Assembly (NCBI GenBank): GCA_964505975.1
Contig: CAZDLW010000187.1
Location: forward strand, 1 to 11,515
Direction of reading: 5' to 3'
Origin: Gp6-AA40 sp964505975
GTDB lineage: Bacteria > Acidobacteriota > Vicinamibacteria > Vicinamibacterales > UBA2999
Length of the DNA: 11,515 nt
Shown: in pieces, positions 6,400 through 11,515 of the stretch
How the letters are laid out: every line of letters starts with the position of its first letter
Numbering within the stretch: the first letter of the stretch is position 1
Notes under the pieces: generated by a model
What the model was told of the DNA's origin: nothing
The model's input: only the letters and a program-made list of their open reading frames with translations
The model's database searches: none
Program-made: the position numbers and the translations under genes

Positions 6400-7227
6400 A
6401 TGAAGATCACCGTTGCCCACAGTCCCGATTCCGACGATGCGTTCATGTTCTATGGTCTGGCGAGCGGCAAGGTCCCGACCGACGGCATAGAGGTCGAACA
6501 TCTGCTTGCCGACATCGAGACACTCAATCGGGCGGCGTTCGACGGCACGTACGAAGTGACGGCCGTGTCGTTCAATGCGTATGCGCATCTCACGGACCAG
6601 TATCTGCTCCTCCCCCACGGATCGAGCATGGGCGACCGCTACGGCCCGATCGTCGTCGCCCGCACGGATGGGCCGACGTCGACGCAAGGCATCACCGTGG
6701 CGGTGCCCGGAACTCTGACCACGTCGTTTCTGGCGTTGAAGCTCTACGATCCGGCCGTCGAACACGTCGTGATGCCGTTCGATCGCATCCAGGACGCTGT
6801 TCGTGCGGGCGAGGTCCAGGCCGGACTTCTCATCCACGAAGGACAGCTGACGTATCAGGACGAAGGCCTGAAGAAGATCGTCGACCTTGGCGAATGGTGG
6901 TTCGAGCGAACTGGCGGTTTGCCGTTGCCGCTGGGTGGAAACGTGATCAGGAAGGACCTGGGCGCGGACGCCATCGCAAAGGTTTCGAGGATCCTCCACG
7001 ACAGCATCGCGTACGGGCTGAGTCATCGGGCCGAGGCCCTCGATCATGCGATGCGGTTCGGACGCGGTCTCGACCGCCCGCGCGCGGACCGGTTCGTCGG
7101 CATGTATGTCAACGATCTCACGCTGGACTACGGCGAGCGCGGTCGCACGGCCGTGCAGCGACTTCTGGATGAGGCCTGGCAGCAGCGTCTCATCCCGAAG
7201 CCCGTTCGCGTGGAGTTCAGTTCGTAG
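6400..7227 (+). CDS. mqnD: 1,4-dihydroxy-6-naphthoate synthase (menaquinone, futalosine route)
   Basis: The protein (275 aa) starts MKITVAHSPDSDDAFMFYGL. The HSPDSDDAFMF segment corresponds to the SPCPNDTFIF-type start of MqnD. ADIETLNRAAFDGTYEVTAV and SFNAYAHLTDQYLLLPHGSS, then MGDRYGPIVVA, follow the family pattern. MqnD converts cyclic de-hypoxanthine futalosine to 1,4-dihydroxy-6-naphthoate and is cytoplasmic with a periplasmic-binding-protein-like fold. The alternative family member MqnA has a different N-terminal motif, so D is favoured. A GTG at 6391 is in frame, but the ATG at 6400 fits the homologous start better. mqnE, an earlier step of the same pathway, lies in this window at 11127. 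The stop codon overlaps the left arm of an inverted repeat. Confidence 0.88.
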   Translation: MKITVAHSPDSDDAFMFYGLASGKVPTDGIEVEHLLADIETLNRAAFDGTYEVTAVSFNAYAHLTDQYLLLPHGSSMGDRYGPIVVARTDGPTSTQGITVAVPGTLTTSFLALKLYDPAVEHVVMPFDRIQDAVRAGEVQAGLLIHEGQLTYQDEGLKKIVDLGEWWFERTGGLPLPLGGNVIRKDLGADAIAKVSRILHDSIAYGLSHRAEALDHAMRFGRGLDRPRADRFVGMYVNDLTLDYGERGRTAVQRLLDEAWQQRLIPKPVRVEFSS

Positions 7228-7293
7228 ACATCTCCTAACGTTGAGATCGTCACGAATGAAGCAAGTTCTTGCGGTGGCGTTGGGAGATGTCTA
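7225..7293. repeat. Inverted repeat overlapping the mqnD stop codon
   Basis: The left arm TAGACATCTCCTAACG (7225-7240) pairs with 7278-7293, whose reverse complement differs at one position, giving 15 of 16 pairs. The TAG stop codon of mqnD is the first three bases of the arm. The 37-nt spacer holds a small GCAAG-tt-CTTGC hairpin (7261-7272). A 7-bp hairpin GCCCCGC-gaa-GCGGGGC (7294-7310) follows directly. It may end transcription of mqnD or be part of a small repeat insertion. Confidence 0.75.
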
Positions 7294-7326
7294 GCCCCGC
7301 GAAGCGGGGCAAAGCCGATACTGGCG

Positions 7327-7388
7327 GCAGTGAAGCGCCGCCACTCCGGCCTTGTGGGTCTCGGCGGTTCGAGGCGGAGCTTCACTGC
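7327..7388. repeat. Inverted repeat between mqnD and btuF
   Basis: GCAGTGAAGCGCCGCC (7327-7342) pairs with 7373-7388 (GGCGGAGCTTCACTGC) with one mismatch, over a 30-nt spacer. The site lies 31 bp past the stop codon of the minus-strand btuF gene. No poly-T run follows on either strand, so a classical intrinsic terminator is not shown, though a terminator role for convergent genes is possible. Confidence 0.6.
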
Positions 7389-7418
7389 TCCTCCCTGCCG
7401 CTGTTCTGCGCCCGGCAG

Positions 7419-8411
7419 CTACTGAAAGGCCTGCGGGTGCATCGCCCGCGCGAGCGCTTCGGCCGCGAGCGCCACTCTGGGCCCCGGCACCACCAGGTGG
7501 TCTCCGTGCAGGACGTGAATGCGGTCGTTCCTCACTGCCGGAATCGACGACAACGTGCTCCACACACGCCGCGCCACGGCGTCGTCCGTGGTGTTCAGCA
7601 TGCCAGTGGCTCGCACCTCGATGATCGCCTCCGGTCCGCGGGCGAGTAATGTCTCGAGCGAGGGTTGCACGGCTTCGCGGTCGATGTCCGCGAATACGTT
7701 CACGCCGCCGGCCAGTTCCAGCAGGTCGTGGAGAAACCCCCGGCCTCCACTGACATAGAGTCCGCGCAACGCCCCTGGGTCGCGCTCGAACACGAGCAGC
7801 GTTCGTGGCCGTGGGCGTCCCCGCACGGACGCTCGCACGGCGTCGAGCTGCGTCCGGATTTCGCTCGCGAGCCGTTCGCCGTCGCGTTCCCGGCCGACGA
7901 GCAGCGCCAGCTCGAGGATGGTGTCGAAGACGTGCGCGAGATCACCATGGCGGTAGCTGAACGTACGGATTCCCGCCCGCGCGAGCCGCGCCTCCAGATC
8001 CGATTGCGAGCCGTACAGAACCACGAAATCCGGCCGGAGTGAGAGGATGCGTTCCGTGTCGGGGTTGAGCAGCGCGCCCACCCGCGGTAGTGACTGTACT
8101 TCCGGCGGACCCTCATCGTAGCTGCTGACGCCCACGACCTGCGGCCCGGCGCCAAGCGCGAACAGGAGCTCGGTGAGCGCCGGTACGATGGAGACAATCC
8201 GTCGCGCGGGCACAGGCGCGTCGGCTGCCTGGGTGCGCGGCGTCGTTTGCGTGAGCTCGTGACCACCCGAGGGACGAACAGTCCAGGCGAGTCGCGCGTC
8301 TTCCACACGGTCTGCGGGACGAGATTCGTGGAACGTCACGCCTCGCGTGGCTTCCGCGGCGAACAGGAGGCACGCGGCGACGAAGATCAGGCGTTTCGAA
8401 CGAGCAGCCAT
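7419..8411 (-). CDS. btuF: Cobalamin-binding periplasmic protein of an ABC importer
   Basis: The open frame runs far upstream antisense into btuC, but the protein proper starts at ATG 8411: MAARSKRLIFVAACLLFAAE gives a basic start and a hydrophobic signal peptide. The product is 330 aa. A low-complexity linker (residues about 25-68) precedes RRIVSIVPALTELLFALGAG (70-89), the start of the class III (BtuF/FhuD-type) binding fold. LPRVGALLNPDTERILSLRP, then FVVLYGSQ, is very typical of BtuF relatives. Such proteins deliver corrinoids to the BtuCD transporter in the periplasm. The start lies 25 nt inside the 3' end of btuC, and GGAGG is 12 nt upstream. The three genes share one transcript. The riboswitch upstream makes the B12 assignment firm compared with iron-siderophore relatives. 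Confidence 0.9.
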   Translation of the reverse strand: MAARSKRLIFVAACLLFAAEATRGVTFHESRPADRVEDARLAWTVRPSGGHELTQTTPRTQAADAPVPARRIVSIVPALTELLFALGAGPQVVGVSSYDEGPPEVQSLPRVGALLNPDTERILSLRPDFVVLYGSQSDLEARLARAGIRTFSYRHGDLAHVFDTILELALLVGRERDGERLASEIRTQLDAVRASVRGRPRPRTLLVFERDPGALRGLYVSGGRGFLHDLLELAGGVNVFADIDREAVQPSLETLLARGPEAIIEVRATGMLNTTDDAVARRVWSTLSSIPAVRNDRIHVLHGDHLVVPGPRVALAAEALARAMHPQAFQ

Positions 8412-9562
8412 AGAAAGAACGGTCCTCCGATCATCGCGGTCACGACGCCAACGGGGATTTCGATTGGAGCGAGCAGCGTTCTGGCACCGAGGTCGCAGAG
8501 CACCAGGAAGGCGCTGCCGAACAGGGCCGATGCTGGAAGGACCAATCGATGATCCACACCCACGAGCAGGCGGACGAGGTGGGGTACGACGATGCCGACG
8601 AAGCCGATGGGTCCGGCCAGAGCGACCGCGGCGCTCGTGGCGAGCGAGGCGCTGACGAACGCGAGCCGCTGGGCGCCCGCGACGTCGACACCGCGCGTAG
8701 CCGCAGCGTCCTCTCCAACGCTCAGCAGGTTGAGCGAGGATGGCAGCCGCGCGAACAGCACGAAGGCGAGGGCCACGAGCGGCAGCGAGGCAACGATCGG
8801 CTGAAAGCCGCCGACGTCGAGGTCGCCCATCAGCCAGCGCGTCGCCCGGTACACCTGTGCGAAATCGGCCAGGTACTGGACGAACATGATCAGCGCGGAA
8901 AAGAAGGCGTTCAACGTCACCCCGGCGAGCAGCAGCACCGTGGTGGACATGGCCCGGCCCTGGAGCGTGGCGAGACGGTACACGATCGTCGCGGCGATGC
9001 CGGCGCCGGCGAGGCTCGCGAGGGGAACGGGCGACAGCGGTCCGGCGGCCCCGGAGACGCCACCGATGATCGCGAGCATGGCCCCCAGCGATGCGCCCGC
9101 CGACACGCCAAGCGTGAAAGGGGTGGCGAGCGGATTCCGCAGCATGGCCTGGAACACCACGCCGGCCGCAGCCAGGGCGGCGCCAACGAGCGCGCCCGCC
9201 AGCACGCGTGGCATCCGCGCGACGAAGAAAATCTGGGCGTCGACGTTGTCGCCGAACGGCACCGAGCGATCGAACACCCGCGCCAGACTGATTGGTGTGC
9301 TGCCGACGAGTGGCGCGAGCAGACACGTGATCAGGGCCACCGCCCCGAACGCGACCAGCGTGAACGTCAGACGGGCTCGAATCGGCGGTCGTTCGCCCGT
9401 CCGCCCGCGCGGACGTGGGATCGCGGTGGTGCGGGCGGGTCCCGGCGGATTCGCAGGTGGAGATCGCAGCGATCTCTCGTCAGCGGCGGCGCCAGGAGCT
9501 GGAGGCGTCGGCACGTCCGGCGACCTGGGTGACCCGCTCGAGAAAGGTGCGGCTGCACTCAT
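8387..9562 (-). CDS. btuC: Cobalamin ABC importer permease, FecCD family
   Basis: This 391-aa protein has about 10 hydrophobic segments from residue 63 to the C-terminus, as expected of the FecCD/BtuC permease family. Typical segments are RMPRVLAGALVGAALAAAGV followed by FQAMLRNPLATPFTLGVSAG, and GPIGFVGIVVPHLVRLLVG. Residues 1-62 are a Pro, Ala and Arg-rich, non-membrane extension not usual in BtuC (about 330 aa), so a shorter start is possible. However, the ATG at 9562 overlaps the btuD stop codon as ATGA, which supports this start through translational coupling. It forms the membrane channel with BtuD and takes substrate from BtuF. Confidence 0.92.
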   Translation of the reverse strand: MSAAAPFSSGSPRSPDVPTPPAPGAAADERSLRSPPANPPGPARTTAIPRPRGRTGERPPIRARLTFTLVAFGAVALITCLLAPLVGSTPISLARVFDRSVPFGDNVDAQIFFVARMPRVLAGALVGAALAAAGVVFQAMLRNPLATPFTLGVSAGASLGAMLAIIGGVSGAAGPLSPVPLASLAGAGIAATIVYRLATLQGRAMSTTVLLLAGVTLNAFFSALIMFVQYLADFAQVYRATRWLMGDLDVGGFQPIVASLPLVALAFVLFARLPSSLNLLSVGEDAAATRGVDVAGAQRLAFVSASLATSAAVALAGPIGFVGIVVPHLVRLLVGVDHRLVLPASALFGSAFLVLCDLGARTLLAPIEIPVGVVTAMIGGPFFLWLLVRNA

Positions 9563-10359
9563 CGGACCCTGCGGACTGGCGTCACGGTGAGGCGACCGGC
9601 AGCTTCGTGGAAGCGTACGTCGGTTTCCACCCCGTACAGCTGAGCGATGGCGGCGCTCGTCAGCGTCCTGGTGGCCGGACCCTGTGACAGCACACGTCCG
9701 TCCCGCATCAGCACGACCTCGTCACAGACCGCTGCGGCCAGGTTCAGGTCGTGCGTGGCCAACACCATGGTGACGCCCTTCTCGCGATTCAGTTGTGACA
9801 GGAGCGAAGCCATCTCGAGTTGATAGCCGAGGTCCAGGGAGGCCGTCGGCTCATCGAGCAACAACACGTCAGGGGCCTGGGTGAGTGCAGCGGCGACCGC
9901 GACGCGCTGCCGCTCGCCGCCGCTGAGCGTCATGAAGGTCCGATCGGCGAGATGAGCCGTGCCAGTGGCCGCGAGAGATGCGCGGGCGATGGCCAGGTCG
10001 CGGGGCCCTTCGAGCTCGAACGGTCCAAGGTGTGGATGGCGCCCCATGAGCGCCATGTCCAGCACCGTATAGTCGAAGGCCGGATGCGTGTCCTGGGGCA
10101 CGACGGCCACGTGTCGTGCCACCTCGCGTCGCGACAGGTCGCTCAGCGCGCGCCCGTTCAGGGCGACGCGCCCGCGTTGTGGGTGAAGGACCCCGGCCAG
10201 CAGCTTCAGCAGCGTGGTCTTCCCGCAGCCGTTCGGGCCGAGAAGGCCTGTCAGGGATCCCCGGGCGATGCTCACCGTGACGTCGCGCACGGCAAACGGT
10301 TCGCCCGCGCCCCGGGTGGAGCGGTATGCGAAGGTCACGCCTCTCGCGTCCAGGGACAT
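9559..10359 (-). CDS. btuD: Cobalamin ABC importer ATPase
   Basis: The protein (266 aa) starts at ATG 10359, which follows GGGAGGAG closely; the frame is open further upstream through the riboswitch region, where no protein is expected. ABC motifs are present in order: Walker A GPNGCGKT (41-48), Q-loop Gln89 in VPQD, signature LSGGERQRV (145-153), Walker B VLLLDEP with Asp169 and Glu170, and the H-loop His203 in ATHD. The length suits an importer ATPase of the BtuD/FepC type. It hydrolyses ATP on the cytoplasmic side to drive corrinoid uptake. It is the first gene of the btuD-btuC-btuF operon and is controlled by the upstream cobalamin riboswitch. Confidence 0.94.
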   Translation of the reverse strand: MSLDARGVTFAYRSTRGAGEPFAVRDVTVSIARGSLTGLLGPNGCGKTTLLKLLAGVLHPQRGRVALNGRALSDLSRREVARHVAVVPQDTHPAFDYTVLDMALMGRHPHLGPFELEGPRDLAIARASLAATGTAHLADRTFMTLSGGERQRVAVAAALTQAPDVLLLDEPTASLDLGYQLEMASLLSQLNREKGVTMVLATHDLNLAAAVCDEVVLMRDGRVLSQGPATRTLTSAAIAQLYGVETDVRFHEAAGRLTVTPVRRVR

Positions 10360-10364
10360 CGTCT

Positions 10365-10432
10365 CCTCCCGGCGTCCGTCGCGCCGGAGGGCCCTCGACA
10401 TGTCGCTCCGAGCTGGAGCGATGGCCGAGGGC
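10365..10432 (-). promoter_or_regulatory. Riboswitch expression platform with ribosome-site sequestering hairpin
   Basis: On the minus strand a CCTCCGGCG tract (10382-10390) can pair with CGCCGGGAGG (10365-10374), which contains the btuD ribosome binding site, with a single bulge. Just upstream, GCCCTCG (10391-10397) pairs with 10426-10432, and TCGCTCC (10403-10409) with 10415-10421, forming a longer hairpin. The bases around 10388-10397 (GAGGGCCCTC) can belong to one structure or the other. No T tract follows, so translational control is more likely than transcription termination. Confidence 0.55.
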
Positions 10433-10440
10433 AAGGGACA

Positions 10441-10700
10441 GGCACCGGATGAGAGGTCTCCTGGCTCGCGGAGACGAGCGATTCAGGTCTGTCTTCCCGC
10501 AGACGCGCTCGAGGGAGCTGTCCTGGCCCGAATCCGTGACGCCGCCGAGGGCGTCCTTCGAGCCGAGCCGGCTCGCGCGTTCACGCAACGAGCCAGCGCA
10601 GTGACGTAGGCGACCGAATCTCTCCGCTTACAGTGGCGGGACCGCGTGGGCTTCGCACCCACTTCCCCGTTCACCCGAGCGAGATGAAGCCGGGTTCAAT
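10441..10700 (-). ncRNA. Cobalamin riboswitch (adenosylcobalamin/B12 aptamer)
   Basis: On the minus strand the RNA reads GGGGAAGTGGGTGCGAAGCC (from 10667 downward), then GGTCCCGCCACTGTAAGCGG (10643-10624), the conserved aptamer core of the B12 riboswitch class. The 3' conserved B12 box GCCAGGAGACC is at 10465-10455. The part between them (about 10470-10620) is the variable peripheral helix region. The aptamer sits about 35 nt after the promoter at 10744-10752 and about 80 nt before the btuD start, so it should turn the btuDCF operon down when B12 is plentiful. The limits of the aptamer are approximate. Confidence 0.93.
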
Positions 10701-10743
10701 GTCCATTACGGGACACCGCGCCCGGTCTCGTGTGTTGCGCGGG

Positions 10744-10752
10744 AGTATAGCA
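10744..10752 (-). promoter_or_regulatory. Extended -10 promoter of the btuDCF operon
   Basis: Reading the minus strand, TGCTATACT (10752-10744) is a good extended -10 (TGnTATAAT) and would start RNA near 10737, just ahead of the B12 aptamer. The left arm of repeat element C begins two bases upstream (10754), so whatever lies at -35 is repeat sequence; no -35 consensus is seen there. Confidence 0.6.
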
Positions 10753-10753
10753 C

Positions 10754-11000
10754 GCTCCTGCTTCTCCGCTTGCTTCAGTCGCCCGGAAAAACGCGTCCTC
10801 CGCCCAACCATGCGCGACCCGCACTGGGTCCCCCACCCAGCGCGGCCTTCACGCTGCGGACACGTTGCCCGATCGGCGTCGCGCGAGTCGTAGGTCGCTC
10901 GCCCCGAGGGACGCGCCCGCCGCTGGTGCAGGTCTTCCTGAAGCAAGCGGAGAAGCAGGAGCCCGCCCCGTCGCAACCCAACTGCGCTCCGGGATAGAAT
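10754..11000. repeat. Dispersed palindromic repeat, element C, with 25-bp terminal inverted repeat
   Basis: Perfect 25-bp arms occupy 10754-10778 and 10938-10962 (ends GCTCCTGCTTCTCCGC and GCGGAGAAGCAGGAGC). Inside, 10785-10898 aligns with the core of element A (464-579) in the opposite orientation. It keeps the central hairpin as CTGGGT (10824-10829) with ACCCAG (10835-10840), and a weaker version of the middle stem (10785-10798 with 10858-10869). Right of the arm, 10957-10998 carries the same end module as A and B (GGAGCCCGCCCCGTCGCAAC and GCTCCGGGATAG). The arms themselves do not match those of A, so the family looks mosaic. It fills the gap between divergent btuD and mqnE transcription. 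Confidence 0.8.
10995..11000 (+). promoter_or_regulatory. Candidate -10 for mqnE at the end of repeat element C
   Basis: TAGAAT (10995-11000) is a good -10 hexamer lying right at the end of the repeat. A weak -35 (TCGCAA, 10971-10976) is 18 bp upstream within the repeat. The leader to the GTG start would be about 120 nt and holds a hairpin (11046-11075). Support is from motif and position only. Confidence 0.35.
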
Positions 11001-11126
11001 TTCGGATGAGACCGACAACCGTCGGCTCGTGTTACTGCCCGTCGGCGAGCCGTGCCATGCTGACGCACGGCCTCGTCAGTCGCGGTAGCGGGCCTGGTGG
11101 CCGTTCGGGGGGCAGGGGATTCGGCA

Positions 11127-11515
11127 GTGAGATCACGGCTTCGGGCGGCGGGACTGTCCGCGATTGCTGACAAGCTGGAGACAGGTGAACGCCTCACGTT
11201 CGACGAGGGCGTGCAGCTGTTCGAGTGTCCCGACTTGCTGGCCGTAGGCTGGCTGGCGAACCGCGAGCGCGAGAAGCGCCACGGTGCGCGCACGTACTTC
11301 AATTACAACCTGCGCCTCGAGCCGACCAACGTCTGCGAGGCGAGCTGCCTGTTCTGTTCGTTCGCGCGGCTGCAGCCGGGTATGCCCGCCGCGTACACGA
11401 TGTCGCTGGAGCAGGCCTGGGAGAAGCTGCGCCAGCGTGCCGACCAGCCGCTCACCGAGCTGCACATCGTGAACGGGCTGAATCCGGATCTGCCGTTCAG
11501 CTACTACACCGAGCT
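11127..11515 (+). CDS. mqnE: Aminofutalosine synthase, radical SAM (partial)
   Basis: The gene runs off the right edge; 129 codons are visible. The GTG at 11127 follows AGGGG by 8 nt, and no ATG is available between the in-frame stop at 11061 and the conserved region. Residues 15-45 (DKLETGERLTFDEGVQLFEC) are the usual start of the MqnE/MqnC group. The radical-SAM cluster motif is CEASCLFC, with Cys70, Cys74 and Cys77. TELHIVNGLNPDLPFSYYTE near the end is the MqnE pattern; MqnC usually has a GGV/NP type segment there. MqnE joins S-adenosylmethionine to 3-enolpyruvylbenzoate to give aminodeoxyfutalosine in menaquinone synthesis. It is divergent from btuDCF. The other radical-SAM enzyme of the route, MqnC, is the main alternative. 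Confidence 0.85.
   Translation, partial: MRSRLRAAGLSAIADKLETGERLTFDEGVQLFECPDLLAVGWLANREREKRHGARTYFNYNLRLEPTNVCEASCLFCSFARLQPGMPAAYTMSLEQAWEKLRQRADQPLTELHIVNGLNPDLPFSYYTE

Noticed and set aside
7231..7290. Integron attC site at the mqnD end, suggested by TCCTAAC and GTTGGGA at the arms
   Set aside because: The core motifs deviate from RYYYAAC and GTTRRRY at defining positions, the length is short, and no integrase or cassette array is present. The same idea for elements A-C fails because the two boxes are not in the required order.
7294..7310. Intrinsic terminator at the GC hairpin after mqnD
   Set aside because: The stem is strong, but neither strand has a following T tract, so I list it only as a hairpin.
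8412..9326. N-terminal extension of btuF to 635 codons
   Set aside because: The upstream part is the shadow of btuC in another frame. The signal peptide at 8411 marks the true start.
8549..9532. A 327-codon plus-strand open frame opposite btuC
   Set aside because: The translation is low-complexity and charged without protein-family character, and the opposite strand encodes a complete FecCD permease.
10360..10434. Upstream start of btuD at 10434
   Set aside because: It lies in the riboswitch expression platform, and the ATG at 10359 has a strong ribosome binding site and begins at the family's normal N-terminus.

Overview
The window looks like chromosomal DNA from a high-GC bacterium. The best guess is an Acidobacteriota member of the Vicinamibacteria type. 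This guess rests on GC-rich codon use, many secreted proteins, a futalosine-type menaquinone pathway, a B12-riboswitch-controlled cobalamin importer and intergenic spaces full of palindromic repeats. No lineage marker such as rRNA is present, so the taxonomy is inference. There is no phage, IS transposase, CRISPR array, rRNA or tRNA in the window.

Left part (1-2185): the N-terminal part of an exported serine beta-lactamase-like hydrolase runs off the left edge on the minus strand. A 237-bp nested palindromic repeat (element A, 431-667) follows, then a complete minus-strand FAD-dependent oxidoreductase of the berberine-bridge type (785-2185).

Middle part (2186-7293): a hairpin-rich spacer leads to a very basic plus-strand protein of unknown function (2663-3355). 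Next come a 5'-truncated remnant of a TspO/MBR membrane protein (about 3475-3690), a long inverted repeat, and a minus-strand 129-aa protein of unknown function (3860-4249). Then follow a Tat-exported metallo-beta-lactamase-fold hydrolase (4354-5301), a partial copy of the dispersed repeat (element B), a secreted 289-aa protein of unknown function (5466-6335), and the menaquinone enzyme MqnD (6400-7227). The MqnD stop codon lies inside an inverted repeat.

Right part (7294-11515): the minus-strand operon btuD-btuC-btuF (10359 down to 7419) encodes an ABC importer for cobalamin, with tight gene overlaps. It is led by a cobalamin riboswitch (about 10441-10700), a likely ribosome-site-sequestering expression platform and an extended -10 promoter. 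Element C of the dispersed repeat (10754-11000) fills the space between this promoter and a divergent radical-SAM gene (11127 to the right edge), recognised as aminofutalosine synthase MqnE. MqnD and MqnE act in the same menaquinone pathway and flank the B12 operon.

The most unusual signal is the intergenic repeat family. Elements A and C share a core of roughly 115 bp in opposite orientations, each folding as nested hairpins. A, B and C share a second module of about 45 bp that reads toward an A/T-rich, promoter-like end. Several unrelated 16-18 bp inverted repeats with 30-57 bp spacers sit in the other gaps.
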